Of a DNA stretch of 64,000 bases, positions 28,274-37,281 are shown piece by piece (within the stretch, counting starts at the first letter, position 1; every line of letters starts with the position of its first letter). Source of the DNA: Streptomyces monomycini. GTDB taxonomy: Bacteria; Actinomycetota; Actinomycetes; Streptomycetales; Streptomycetaceae. Below the pieces are notes generated by a model. That model made no database searches and was not told the origin of the DNA. It worked only from the letters and a program-made list of their open reading frames with translations. The position numbers and the translations under genes are program-made. The stretch covers positions 124,001 to 188,000 of the forward strand of contig NZ_JAFIQY010000005.1 of the NCBI RefSeq assembly GCF_022271435.1, in the 5' to 3' direction.

Positions 28274-28930
28274 TCAACAGTCCTCCTGGAACTTCACCGC
28301 CTCCAGCGTCACCGGCTGCCCGTCCACCTTCGTGCCCGCGGCCGGGCTCTGCCGGCACACCTTCCAGTTGGACTCCACGAGCACCATCCGCCCGCGGCCC
28401 GACGCGTCCTTCACCGTGATGCCGGTACCGGCGTCGAGAGCGCGCCGGGCCACCTTCACCGACTTGTCCCGGAAGTCCGGCATGGCCGACCCGGCCGCGG
28501 CGGACGCGTCCGCCGCGGCACCTGACCCGGCGTCGGTCTCGGGGCAGGACTCCGTCAGCTTCACCGCACCGAAGTCCACGGTCCTGCCGGTGTCGACCTG
28601 ACCGGGCCCCGGGATCTGCGTACAGACCTTCCAGTTCCGGTCGAGCGCCTGCATCCGTCCGCGGCCGAGCGCGTCGTGACTGCGCAGCACCCGGAATCCG
28701 GCCGCCTGGGCGGAGTCCTGCGCGCTCTGCAGCCCCTTCCCCACCAGATCGGGCAGCGTGGCCTGGCGGTCCGGAACGGGCCCCGGTGTGGTCTCCGCGG
28801 CCACACTGGGCTCCGCCGCCGCCTTCGTGGGCGAGCCCCCGCCGCCGTCGGTGCTCCCCGCGGGCTGACAGGCGGTGAGCCCGAGGCAGAGCGCCGCGAG
28901 GGCAGCGGCGGAGACGGTGGTGCGGTGCAT
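28274..28930 (-). CDS. Secreted lipoprotein with two PASTA domains
   Basis: The protein has 218 residues. A signal peptide ends in the lipobox LTAC (Cys21), followed by a Thr/Ala/Pro linker. Two PASTA domains come next (ATLPDLVGKGLQSAQDSAQA, and MPDFRDKSVKVARRALDAG), each with the WKVCxQxP segment. PASTA domains bind peptidoglycan fragments or beta-lactams in Ser/Thr kinases and PBPs; free lipoproteins of this type are common in Streptomyces and of unknown role. The ATG at 28930 gives the signal peptide; the frame extends further upstream without coding features. Confidence 0.87.
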   Translation of the reverse strand: MHRTTVSAAALAALCLGLTACQPAGSTDGGGGSPTKAAAEPSVAAETTPGPVPDRQATLPDLVGKGLQSAQDSAQAAGFRVLRSHDALGRGRMQALDRNWKVCTQIPGPGQVDTGRTVDFGAVKLTESCPETDAGSGAAADASAAAGSAMPDFRDKSVKVARRALDAGTGITVKDASGRGRMVLVESNWKVCRQSPAAGTKVDGQPVTLEAVKFQEDC

Positions 28931-29159
28931 GGTTCCCCCAGTACGGGAAGGGCGCCCGTACGGGAAGGGCGCCGGTAGAGGAATGGCGTCGTCACAGGCC
29001 GTGACGGAGACAGAGACTGCCGGTCCTGGGGGAAAGTTGTACGGAAGGGACAGGGGAAACCTGTTCGGGGAGATGGCGGTCAGCACCGAGGCGGGCAGTC
29101 AGGGCCGAGGCGGATGGCGCCCTTCGCGCCGGCGCCTGCCGGTCCGCGCACCCAGCGGC

Positions 29160-29738
29160 TCAGCCCCAGCCCCCCTCGCGAGGTTCCGTGAAATCGCCGA
29201 AGAGCGGTCCGTACGCGTCCCCGTCCTCGGTGGTCACCACGTACTCGGGCGCGGTCCGCGAGGCGGCCTCGTGCAGCCGGACGACGAGGTCGGCGACGGG
29301 CACGACACGTAGCGAGAGAGCCTCGGCCACTTGGGCCCGTTCCTCGGCGATCTCCGGATTGTCCCTGGCCAGATACCGTTCAAGATGCTGGGCAGAGACC
29401 TGCATGACGGCTATGTCGCCGCCGCCGGAGAAGCCGAGGCAGCTCATCCAGTCGAGACCGACGATGATCTCCAGCGCTTCCGCCAGGTCATCGGCTATCA
29501 GCCCGCCCTCACCTTCGGAGCTCGCGTACACCACCGGCCGACGGCCGTCCTGCTCGGGGCACAGGAAGTACGACCCGCCCGCGAACTCCCCGGCGATCGG
29601 CTCCAGCGGCGCGCCCGAGGCGAGCCGCAGGCCGTCACCGTCCCGCCGCCAGGTGTCGAAGGCGAAGGAGGAACGCAGTAGCTCCCGGATGTCCGGTGTG
29701 CGCTCGATCCGCTCCAACAAGGGATCTCTTGAGGTCAT
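29160..29738 (-). CDS. Conserved protein of unknown function
   Basis: The 192-residue acidic soluble protein begins MTSRDPLLERIERTPDIREL (ATG 29738). The segments SGAPLEPIAGEFAGGSYFLC, VVYASSEGEGGLIADDLAEAL and EIIVGLDWMSC resemble a group of Streptomyces proteins of unknown function, with an overall look like SMI1/SUKH-type proteins. That group contains immunity-type proteins, but no toxin gene lies nearby. No signal peptide. Confidence 0.75.
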   Translation of the reverse strand: MTSRDPLLERIERTPDIRELLRSSFAFDTWRRDGDGLRLASGAPLEPIAGEFAGGSYFLCPEQDGRRPVVYASSEGEGGLIADDLAEALEIIVGLDWMSCLGFSGGGDIAVMQVSAQHLERYLARDNPEIAEERAQVAEALSLRVVPVADLVVRLHEAASRTAPEYVVTTEDGDAYGPLFGDFTEPREGGWG

Positions 29739-29836
29739 GGCACGGACGATAACGGCGACCACTGACAGCGGCCGTTCCCGGACGGGCTGCCCTCTCCCTA
29801 TCGCCTTCTCAGCCGGACCGGAGCGCGCCGGAACCG

Positions 29837-30220
29837 TCAGCCGATGGCGACGTCGCGCCTGCCGGGGGCGTCCTCCCGGCCGCCCTCCTGGTCCGCGATG
29901 GCTTTGTGGTGGCGTACGACCTCGCCGATGATGAAATTCAGGAACTTCTCCGCGAAAGCCGGGTCCAGTTTGGCGTCCGCGGCCAAGGTGCGCAGGCGCG
30001 CGATCTGGGTGGCCTCACGGGCCGGGTCGGCGGGCGGGAGGTTGTGGCGGGCCTTCAGTTCGCCGACCTGCTGCGTGCACTTGAAGCGCTCGGCGAGCAG
30101 GTGCACGAGTGCGGCATCGAGGTTGTCGATGCTGCCGCGCAGGTAGAGCAGACGCTCCCGCGCCTCCTCGTCGGCGACGGACGTCGCGTCGCCCGCCGGT
30201 GGTGCGGTCCCCTCGCTCAT
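29837..30220 (-). CDS. Chorismate mutase, AroQ type
   Basis: The 127-residue helical protein turns chorismate into prephenate in the phenylalanine/tyrosine pathway. LLYLRGSIDNLDAALVHLLA, ERFKCTQQVGELKARHNLPP and DPAREATQIARLR carry the AroQ Arg, Lys and Glu/Asp pattern; FLNFIIGEVVRHH follows. The ATG at 30220 gives the MSEGTAPPAGDAT start. It is not near the DAHP synthase of the peptide cluster and is probably the general cellular enzyme. Confidence 0.9.
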   Translation of the reverse strand: MSEGTAPPAGDATSVADEEARERLLYLRGSIDNLDAALVHLLAERFKCTQQVGELKARHNLPPADPAREATQIARLRTLAADAKLDPAFAEKFLNFIIGEVVRHHKAIADQEGGREDAPGRRDVAIG

Positions 30221-30305
30221 GTACGTCTCGCCAATCTGGTCGTACCGGTGGCCCCGGTCGGGTAGCGCTGATCCTGAGCACACTACCCGGCCACGGGCGT
30301 ACGGC

Positions 30306-31403
30306 TTAACCGCGCGCTGCGCGCAGGCTCCGCAGATGGCGGGCGGAGCGGCGGGCGGTCGACAGGGAGCCCGCCGGGTTGGCGGCCGGGTCCACGGCGT
30401 CGTCCCGTTCGACGATCCAGTGGGCGGAGCGGCGGCCGCGGCGACGTTCCACCGCGGCGAGGAAGCGGCGGTAGTCGATGTCGCCGTCGCCGACGTCGAC
30501 CATGCGGTAGCCGTCCTGGGTGGCGGTGTCGTGCTCGCCGTCCTTGACGTGGAAGAGGGGGTAGCGGGCGGGCGCGGCCAGGACGTAGTCGAGGGGTTCG
30601 AAGGGGGCGGGGGTGCCGTCCGGACGCCGGGAGAAACGGTACTGCGCCACATAGGCCCAGAAGATGTCCATCTCGAAGAAGACCAGTCGGGGGTCGGTCT
30701 CGGCGAGCAGGACGTCGTAGAGGCGGACGCGTGGGTCGTCGGTGGCGAAAGCGAATTCCTCGGCGTGGTTGTGGTGGTAGAAGCGCATACCGCGGGCCCG
30801 GGCGGCAGCGCCGTACGCGTTGAACTCGTCGGCGGCGCGTTTCCAGGCGTCGACGGTGTTGCCGTACCGGTCGGGGCTGGACGGGGTGCCGACGTACGGC
30901 AGGCCCAGGGCCTCGGCGTCGTCGAGGACCCGGGTCAGGGCGGTGGCGAAGGTGTACGCGGTGGGGTCGGCCGAGGCGTATCCGACGTGGCTGCCGATGC
31001 CGCGCAGGCCGTTGTCCCGGAGGAGCCGCTTGATCCGGCGCAGGGTGATCGCGCCGGCGGAGCCCTGGGTGTAGCCGGCGAACTCCACCTCGTCGTAGCC
31101 GTAGCACGCGAGTTCCTCGAAGACGCGGGCGAAACCGAGCGACGAGGTCTGGTCGCGGAGTGTGTAGAGCTGGATACCGAGGCGGCCGGGCGGGAGTACG
31201 GGGCGGTGGGGGCCGTGCTGTGCGGGGGCCGCCGGGACGGTGGGCTGTGTGCCGTACGGGGCGGCGTGGGCGGGGACGGCTCCGGTACCCAGGAGCGCGG
31301 CCGCCGAGGCGCCGGCGGCGACGCCGAGGAATCCGCGGCGGTGGAGAGTCCGTCTGAGGGCGGCCTGTTGGGGGTCGTCGTGGCGGTCTCGGGGGAAAGG
31401 CAT
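30306..31403 (-). CDS. Tat-exported xylose-isomerase-like TIM-barrel protein
   Basis: The 365-residue protein has a twin-arginine signal (RRGFLGVAAGASAAALLGTG), so it should act outside the membrane. The barrel segments are GIQLYTLRDQTSSLG, FYHHNHAEEF, VFFEMDIFWAYVA, YPLFHVKDGEHD and HWIVERDD; the His, Glu and Asp residues match metal ligands of sugar phosphate isomerase/epimerase proteins. It is the last gene of the long minus-strand run, 49 nt after the EboF-like gene. An extracytoplasmic enzyme acting on the pathway's sugar or cyclitol is a reasonable guess. Confidence 0.88.
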   Translation of the reverse strand: MPFPRDRHDDPQQAALRRTLHRRGFLGVAAGASAAALLGTGAVPAHAAPYGTQPTVPAAPAQHGPHRPVLPPGRLGIQLYTLRDQTSSLGFARVFEELACYGYDEVEFAGYTQGSAGAITLRRIKRLLRDNGLRGIGSHVGYASADPTAYTFATALTRVLDDAEALGLPYVGTPSSPDRYGNTVDAWKRAADEFNAYGAAARARGMRFYHHNHAEEFAFATDDPRVRLYDVLLAETDPRLVFFEMDIFWAYVAQYRFSRRPDGTPAPFEPLDYVLAAPARYPLFHVKDGEHDTATQDGYRMVDVGDGDIDYRRFLAAVERRRGRRSAHWIVERDDAVDPAANPAGSLSTARRSARHLRSLRAARG

Positions 31404-31452
31404 GGTGGGCGGGCTCCTCGGTCGGTGTCCGGTGGGCGGGCGGGGCGCGTTG

Positions 31453-32847
31453 TCAGTGGGGGCGGGCAAGATGAAGGAGCAGGGACTTCACATCGGTGGC
31501 GGCGAAGGGGGTGTGCAGGGGTGCGTCAGATGCGGAGCAGATGAGGACCGGACCGTCGGCGGGGTCGGCTCCGCTCTCGGGGAGCAAGCCGTGGCTGCCG
31601 CGTACGGGCTCGGGGTCGAGCGGTACGACCGCCATGCGGTAGCGCATCCCGGCCTTCTTGCGGGCCAGGGCGGTCGCCGCGCGGAGGCGTACGTACGGGT
31701 CCCGGGGGTCCATGAAGAGTTCGGCCGGATCGTAGCCGGGTTTGCGGTGGATGTCGACGAGGCGCGCGAAGTCGGGGGCACGGGCGTCGTCGAGCCAGTA
31801 GTAGTAGGTGAACCAGGCGTCGGGCTCGGCGAGGGCGACGAGTTCGCCGGAGCGGGGGTGGTCGAGGCCGTACGCCTTCTTGCCCTCGTCGTCGAGCAGG
31901 CGGTCCAGGCCGGGCAGTCCGGTGAGGGCCGCGCGGGCCGCGTCGAGGTCTTCGGGACGGCGTACGTAGACGTGGGCGATCTGGTGGTCGGCGACGGCGA
32001 AGGCCCGGGAAGCGGTGGGGTCCAGGTATTCCATCCCGTCCTGGGTGTGCACCTCCAGCAGTCCGGCGCGGCGCAGGGCGCGGTTGACGTCCACGGGGCG
32101 GCGGACGGGCCGGATGCCGTATTCGGACAGGGCGACGACCGTGACGTCCGCGGCGCGCGCGTCGGCCAGGAGGGGGCCGATGACGGTGTCGAGCGCGGCG
32201 GCGGCCGCGGCGGCGCGGGGGTCGTCCGGGCCGTACCGCTGCAGGTCGTAGTCGAGGTGCGGGAGGTAGCAGAGGGTGAGGTCGGGGCGGCGGGTGTGCA
32301 GCAGGTGGCGGGTCGCGTCGGTGATCCACTGCGAGGAGGGGAGGGATGCGGTGGGGCCCCAGTAGGTGAAGAGGGGGAAGGTGCCGAAGCGGCTGGTGAG
32401 TTCGTCGTGGAGGGACGGCGGCCGGGTGTAGCAGTCGGGTTCCTTGCGGCCGTCGGCGTAGTAGACGGGGCGCGGGGTGACGGTCCAGTCGGTGCCGGCG
32501 CCCATGGCGTACCACCAGCAGACATTGGCGACCGTGTAGCCGGGATGTTCGCGTCGGGCGGCGTCCCAGACCTTGTCGCCTTCGACGAGGGCGTTGTGCT
32601 GGCGCCAGAGGTGGACTTCGCCGACGTCCCGGAAGTACCAGCCATTGCCGACGACGCCGTGCTGGGCAGGCGTCGCGCCGGTGAGGAACGTCGACTGGAC
32701 CGTGCAGGTCACAGCGGGCAGCACGGTGTCCAGCGGCGCGACCGCGCCGGTGGCCGCGAGCGCCTGGAGGTGCGGCATCTGGGCGAGGAGGCGAGGGGTG
32801 AGGCCGACGACGTCGAGGACGAGCAGGCGGTTCGGTGCTGCACTCAT
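31453..32847 (-). CDS. eboF: EboF-like alkaline phosphatase / nucleotide pyrophosphatase family protein
   Basis: The 464-residue protein has the metallophosphatase fold of the NPP type: LLVLDVVGLTPRLLAQMPHL at the start, the nucleophile region LPAVTCTVQSTFLTGATPAQ HG (Thr about residue 46), then LPHLDYDLQRYGPD, VVALSEYGI and VADHQIAHVYV (His/Asp metal ligands). Its start overlaps the end of the EboE-like gene by 4 nt. In cyanobacterial ebo operons eboF encodes this family next to eboE. It probably removes a phosphate or phosphodiester from the exported metabolite or its carrier. Confidence 0.82.
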   Translation of the reverse strand: MSAAPNRLLVLDVVGLTPRLLAQMPHLQALAATGAVAPLDTVLPAVTCTVQSTFLTGATPAQHGVVGNGWYFRDVGEVHLWRQHNALVEGDKVWDAARREHPGYTVANVCWWYAMGAGTDWTVTPRPVYYADGRKEPDCYTRPPSLHDELTSRFGTFPLFTYWGPTASLPSSQWITDATRHLLHTRRPDLTLCYLPHLDYDLQRYGPDDPRAAAAAAALDTVIGPLLADARAADVTVVALSEYGIRPVRRPVDVNRALRRAGLLEVHTQDGMEYLDPTASRAFAVADHQIAHVYVRRPEDLDAARAALTGLPGLDRLLDDEGKKAYGLDHPRSGELVALAEPDAWFTYYYWLDDARAPDFARLVDIHRKPGYDPAELFMDPRDPYVRLRAATALARKKAGMRYRMAVVPLDPEPVRGSHGLLPESGADPADGPVLICSASDAPLHTPFAATDVKSLLLHLARPH

Positions 32848-34265
32848 GGGAGTTCCTTGAGTCCGAGGTCGGCCAGCAGGTCACGGGCGAGGGCGAGTTC
32901 GGCCGCGATGCCGTCGGCGAGACGGCTTCTGGTGCGGGGGCGCAGGCCCGGCGGGAGGGCCTGCCAGGTATAGGTCTCGACTTCGAGGTGATGGGTGCGC
33001 GGTACGGGCCCGCCCACGAGGAGGGCCAGCGTGTCCCGGAGGACGGGGAGGGTGGAGGCGAGCGGCGGCTCGGGCGGGGCGTGCAGCGGCACGTGGAAGT
33101 GGGCGCGCCACGGCGCCGTGTCCGGTAGGCCGCCGGCGTCCTCCCCGGCCAGGGCCGCGTCGAGGTCGTCCGTGGCACGCAGCCGCCCGTCGGGGGTACG
33201 GGTGCGGGTCTGGTGGAGGAACCGCGGCTCGGCGAAGGCACTAAGGGCGGCGCGTACACCCGGGCGGTCGGGGTGTTGGGCGTGCAGCGCGGCGGACAAC
33301 TGGGCTTTGACGACGGGGACGCCGGCGAGGCGGAGGGCTTCGAGGGCGGTGTGCGGCTCCTCGAAGGAGGTGGCGAGGTGGCAGGTGTCGAGGCAGACAC
33401 CGATGCGGTGGGGTGGGGGTGGGGTGCGGGTGGGGGTGGTGGGGTTCGGCGGGTCAGTGTGGTGGGACGGGCCGGTGGGGTTGGGTGGATTGTCGGGGTC
33501 GGACGGTCCAGTGTGTCTGGTAGGGCTGGTAGGCCTGAGTGGCTCGATGGAGCCGATTGGGCCGGCGGGACCAGGCGGCTCGGCGGGGCCGGACGGCTCG
33601 GCGGGGCCGGACGGCTCGGCGGGGCCGGACGGCTCGCTCGGCTCGTGTCCCAGTGCCTCGACGGCGTCGGCGGTGGTTTCGACGAGGCAGCCGGGTTCGG
33701 GCTCCAGGCCGACGCGGAGGGAGCGGCCGGTGAGCTCTTCGAGGGCGTCGAGCCGGTCGGCGAGGGTGTGCAGGGCGGCAAGAGCGGTGGCCCGCCGGGT
33801 GGCGGCGTCGCGTACCGCGTCGAAGTCGGTGCGCCAGGCTAGGGGCAGGGTGGAGATCGTGCCCTCGGTCATGTCGTCGGGGAGGAGCGCGGCCAGCAGC
33901 CGGGCGAGGTCGGCGGTGTGGTCCAGACGCGCGGGCTCGGTCCAGTCGGGCCGGTAGACGCGGTATTTGACGTGACTGTCGCCGAAGCCGCGGTACGGGA
34001 AGCCGTTGAGGGTGACGACTTCAAGTCCGCGGATGTCGAGTTCACGGCGCAGCCCGCGCAGTGCGGCCGGGTCGCCGACAAGGGTGCGGGCGGCGTCGCG
34101 GGCGAGCCACAGGCCGATGCCGAGCCGGTCCCGGCCGAGGCGTTTGCGTACGGGCTCGCATTGGTCCCGGAGTTGGGCGAGCACCCCGTCCAGGGTCTCG
34201 GCCGGATGGACGTTGGTGCAGTACGCGAGGTGGACGGTCGAACCGTCGGGGTGCCGGAAGCGCAT
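32844..34265 (-). CDS. eboE: EboE-like TIM-barrel protein (metabolite traffic)
   Basis: The 473-residue protein starts HLAYCTNVHPAETLDGVLAQ, typical of EboE. LEVVTLNGFPYRGFGDSHVK, VYRPDWTEPARL, LRVGLEPEPGCLVET and RIGVCLDTCHLATSFEEP (the metal-site Asp/His) follow. Between residues about 205 and 275 a Pro/Ser/Gly/Asn/Thr-rich insert with repeats of GPAEPS interrupts the barrel, probably as an exposed loop. The TatD gene lies 13 nt upstream; the phosphatase overlaps by 4 nt. EboE is needed for scytonemin precursor export in cyanobacteria; its chemistry is not known. Confidence 0.85.
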   Translation of the reverse strand: MRFRHPDGSTVHLAYCTNVHPAETLDGVLAQLRDQCEPVRKRLGRDRLGIGLWLARDAARTLVGDPAALRGLRRELDIRGLEVVTLNGFPYRGFGDSHVKYRVYRPDWTEPARLDHTADLARLLAALLPDDMTEGTISTLPLAWRTDFDAVRDAATRRATALAALHTLADRLDALEELTGRSLRVGLEPEPGCLVETTADAVEALGHEPSEPSGPAEPSGPAEPSGPAEPPGPAGPIGSIEPLRPTSPTRHTGPSDPDNPPNPTGPSHHTDPPNPTTPTRTPPPPHRIGVCLDTCHLATSFEEPHTALEALRLAGVPVVKAQLSAALHAQHPDRPGVRAALSAFAEPRFLHQTRTRTPDGRLRATDDLDAALAGEDAGGLPDTAPWRAHFHVPLHAPPEPPLASTLPVLRDTLALLVGGPVPRTHHLEVETYTWQALPPGLRPRTRSRLADGIAAELALARDLLADLGLKELP

Positions 34266-34278
34266 GTCCCGCTCCCCC

Positions 34279-35127
34279 TCATTCCCCGCCGCGAAGTATG
34301 GAGTTGCCCTCGTGCAGGGCGCTCGGGGCAGGCGTACTGAGGTCCAGCCGGCCGCTGAGGCCGTAGAACGCGACGGGGTTGCGCCACAGCACCTGATCCA
34401 CGTCGTCCTCGGTGAATCCGGCGGCCAGCATCGCCTCGCCGACGCGCCGCGTCGTCAGCGGATCGCTGCGGCCCCAGTCCGCGGCGGAGTTGACCAGCAC
34501 CCGGCCGGTGCCGTGCAGACGCAGGATGCGCACCATGCGGTCGGGGTCCATCTTGGTGTCCGGGTAGAGGGAAAAGCCCAGCCAGCAGCCACTGTCAGTG
34601 GCTTCCCCTACCGTTGTCTCATTGAGATGGTCCAGGACGACGTGATCGGGGGGCAGATCGGATTCACGCAGGACGTCGAGGGTGCGCCTGAGGCCCGCCG
34701 CCTTGTCGCGGTGGGGGGTGTGGACGAGGGCCGGCAGGCCGTGGTCCACGGCGAGCTGGAGCTGGGCGGCGAGGGCGGTGTCCTCGGCGGGGGTCATCGA
34801 GTCGTAGCCGATCTCACCGACGGCGACGACCGGGTCTTTTACGAGGTAGCGGGGCAGGGCTTCGAGGACGGGGGTACAGCGGGGGTCGTTCGCCTCCTTG
34901 GGGTTGAGGGCGAGCGTGCAGTGGTGGGCGATGCCGTACTGGGCGGCACGGAAGGGTTCCCAGCCGAGAAGGGAGTCGAAGTAGTCGAAGAAGCTGGCGG
35001 GCGAGGTGCGGGGCTGCCCCAGCCAGAAGGAGGGCTCGACGACGGCGCGGACCCCCGCGGCGTGCATGGCTTCGTAGTCGTCCGTGGTGCGGGAGGTCAT
35101 GTGGATGTGCGGGTCGAAGATGCGCAT
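34279..35127 (-). CDS. eboB: TatD-family hydrolase, EboB-like
   Basis: This 282-residue metal-dependent hydrolase has FDPHIHMTSRT (HxH metal motif at the N-terminus), VVAVGEIGYDS (Glu ligand), LVHTPHRDK (His), HVVLDHLNE (His) and NSAADWGRSDPL (Asp). These are all TatD/amidohydrolase ligands in order. The MRIFDPH start at 35127 fits the family. It sits between the EboA- and EboE-like genes, as in ebo operons. Confidence 0.88.
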   Translation of the reverse strand: MRIFDPHIHMTSRTTDDYEAMHAAGVRAVVEPSFWLGQPRTSPASFFDYFDSLLGWEPFRAAQYGIAHHCTLALNPKEANDPRCTPVLEALPRYLVKDPVVAVGEIGYDSMTPAEDTALAAQLQLAVDHGLPALVHTPHRDKAAGLRRTLDVLRESDLPPDHVVLDHLNETTVGEATDSGCWLGFSLYPDTKMDPDRMVRILRLHGTGRVLVNSAADWGRSDPLTTRRVGEAMLAAGFTEDDVDQVLWRNPVAFYGLSGRLDLSTPAPSALHEGNSILRGGE

Positions 35128-35188
35128 CGGGTCTCCTCGCGTGCCGGGGGGCGGTGCGGTGAGGGGGTGTGGAGCTGAAAGTGCAGGT

Positions 35189-36229
35189 TCAGGTGCGGGG
35201 CGGAGATGAGAAGGGAGGTACGGGCGGAGGTTGCAGGGAGGGATCGTGAGCAGCGTGAGAGGAGGCAGGGTCGGGAGCGACTGTGGGCGCGAGATCGGGC
35301 GAGGGCCCGGGCGCGGGTGAGGACCCAGGGGCGAGGTCGGGTGCAGGTGCAGGTGCGGGGTCGGACAGGGAGGGGGATGCGTGTGAGGCGGTGGATACGG
35401 GCGGTGCGGTGAGGTCCAGGACGCGCTGAAGGTCGGCGGGTACGGGGCGGTACGCGGCGGTGCGCTCCCGGGCGTACGCGGTGAGCATGTGGGCCAGCTC
35501 CGTATCGCCGCGGGCACGTTCGGCCAGGCCTGCCACGGCGGTCACCGGGACGCCGGTGAACAAGCACTTCAGCACGGCGTGCCGCCAGGTGTGCGCGTCG
35601 AGGTGACGGGCGGCGTACGGGCCCACGGCGGCGGCGACCAGCCGGGTGTCGTCGGTGCGCAGCGCGTCCTCGACGAGCGGCCGGGCGCTCGGGCCGAGGT
35701 CAAGGTGGGGCAGCGCGATCAGCACGGCGCGGCGTTCGGCGGCGGTGCCGTGTTCGTAGAGCCGGGTGACGGTCCGGGCGTCGGCGCGGGCCGTGTGCAG
35801 GAGCAGGATGCGGGCAGCCTCGGCCGCTTCCCGGTCCCGCGCGTACGGCGGCTCACGACGGGTGCAGTGCCGGCCCGCCGAGGCGAAGCGCATCTCCCAC
35901 ACGGGCGGGGCGTAAGCGGTGTAGGAGAGGGCGGCACCGCTGACCGCCGAGCCCCGGGGGCCTGCGGCTGCGGCCTCAGCTGCGGCTTCGGGTCGGGCTG
36001 CGCCTTCGGGGTGGGCTGCGGCCGGACCTGCGGCTCGTGCGCCGGGTTGGGCTGCGGCTTGAGCTGCGATTTCGGGTTGGGCTGCGGCTCGTGTTCCGGC
36101 TTGGGCTGCGGCTCGTGCTTCGGCTTGGGCTTCGTCCAGTGCCTCGTCGAGCCAGGCGCGGGCGGCGCCGCCGAGCCGGTCGCGCAGAGCCGTCTGGAGC
36201 TGGGCCATCCAGGCCTCAGGCGTCAGCAT
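35189..36229 (-). CDS. eboA: EboA-domain protein with repetitive tails
   Basis: The 346-residue protein starts MLTPEAWMAQLQTALRDRLG. The EboA-like helical core is GREHCTRREPP-type (here AGRHCTRREPPYARDREAAE), AARILLLHTA, RAVLIALPHLDLGPSARPLV and AVLKCLFTGVPV. An Ala/Glu/Pro/Gln insert (about residues 50-95) and a Pro/Ala/Ser-rich C-terminal 75 residues are low complexity. EboA function is unknown; it is an essential part of ebo loci. Its start overlaps the end of the preceding isomerase gene by 7 nt, and a 61-nt gap separates it from the TatD gene. Confidence 0.82.
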   Translation of the reverse strand: MLTPEAWMAQLQTALRDRLGGAARAWLDEALDEAQAEARAAAQAGTRAAAQPEIAAQAAAQPGARAAGPAAAHPEGAARPEAAAEAAAAGPRGSAVSGAALSYTAYAPPVWEMRFASAGRHCTRREPPYARDREAAEAARILLLHTARADARTVTRLYEHGTAAERRAVLIALPHLDLGPSARPLVEDALRTDDTRLVAAAVGPYAARHLDAHTWRHAVLKCLFTGVPVTAVAGLAERARGDTELAHMLTAYARERTAAYRPVPADLQRVLDLTAPPVSTASHASPSLSDPAPAPAPDLAPGSSPAPGPSPDLAPTVAPDPASSHAAHDPSLQPPPVPPFSSPPRT

Positions 36230-37281
36230 CGCGGGCCTCCTGCGCTCGGAACGGGCGGATGCGACGGCCCTGTGGCGCCCGCGGGTTGGGCGGCGCGGGC
36301 AGGGATCGGTGGTTCGGTACCGGAGTAGGCGGGTTCGGCGGCACCGGCAGGGCTCGGTGGTTCGGTGCTGGAGGGTGCGGGTTGGGCGGTGCGGGCGGGG
36401 GTCGGTAGTTCGGTGTCGGGGTGGGCGGGGGCGGCGGCGCGGAGGAAGGAGAGGGAGGTGCGGGCGAGGTCGGGGCCCGCGTGGGAGTGGCGGGGCAGCT
36501 CGACGCTGACCAGGCCCTGGTAGCCGGTGTCCCGGAGCGCTGCCAGGACCGGCGGGAAGTCGATCTCGCCCGCGCCGAACGGCAGATGTTCGTGCACACC
36601 GCGCCGCATGTCCTCGATCTGGACGTGCCGCAGCCAAGGCCCGGCGGCGCGGACGCACGCGGCGGGCGGCTCGGGTTCCAGGCATTGGCAGTGGCCGATG
36701 TCCAGGGTCAGGCCGAGGACTTCGGCGGGTGGGGCGTCGAGGGTGGCACGCAGTCGGTGGAAACCGGCGAGGTCGGAAAGGAGGTGGCCCGGTTCGGGTT
36801 CGACGGCGAGGGGGACGCGGGCGGTGGCGGCCGCGTCGAGTACGGGGGCGAGCGCTCCGGCCAGGAGGTGCCAGGCCTCCGGTTCCGACGTACCGGCGGG
36901 CAGGGGACCGCTGAAGCAGTGCACCGCCGTGGCGCCGAGGTCCGCACCGACGCGGACCGCGGTGCGGAGCAGGTCGATGCGGGCCGTACGGGCGTCCGGA
37001 TCGGGGTCGAGGAGAGTGGGGTGGTGTTTACGTCGGGAGTCCAGGACGTACCGGGCGCCGGTTTCGACGGCGACGGAGAGCCCCAGGGCGTCGAGTCGAC
37101 CGGCCAGTTGACCGGTCCGCGACGCCAGGTCGGGGGCGAGCGGGTCGAGGTGCATGTGGTCGAGAGTGAGGGCTACGCCGTCGTAGCCGAGGTCGGCGAG
37201 GAGGGCCAGGGCGTCGGTCAGCCGGAGGTCGGTCAGGCCGTTGGTGCCGTAGGCCAGGCGCAGCGGGCTCGTCGTGGTCAT
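36223..37281 (-). CDS. Sugar phosphate isomerase/epimerase (xylose-isomerase-like TIM barrel)
   Basis: The 352-residue protein has RLAYGTNGLTDLRLTDALAL, YDGVALTLDHMHLDP, LAVEPEPGHLLSD, LGLTLDIGHCQC, WLRHVQIEDMRRG and DFPPVLAALRDTGYQGLVSV. These are the Glu, Asp, His and Glu ligands of the AP-endonuclease-2-like family. The last 60 residues are a Pro/Ala/Thr-rich tail. It overlaps both neighbours (prenyltransferase by 4 nt, EboA by 7 nt), so it belongs to the Ebo unit and may be an isomerase specific to this pathway. Confidence 0.88.
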   Translation of the reverse strand: MTTTSPLRLAYGTNGLTDLRLTDALALLADLGYDGVALTLDHMHLDPLAPDLASRTGQLAGRLDALGLSVAVETGARYVLDSRRKHHPTLLDPDPDARTARIDLLRTAVRVGADLGATAVHCFSGPLPAGTSEPEAWHLLAGALAPVLDAAATARVPLAVEPEPGHLLSDLAGFHRLRATLDAPPAEVLGLTLDIGHCQCLEPEPPAACVRAAGPWLRHVQIEDMRRGVHEHLPFGAGEIDFPPVLAALRDTGYQGLVSVELPRHSHAGPDLARTSLSFLRAAAPAHPDTELPTPARTAQPAPSSTEPPSPAGAAEPAYSGTEPPIPARAAQPAGATGPSHPPVPSAGGPRC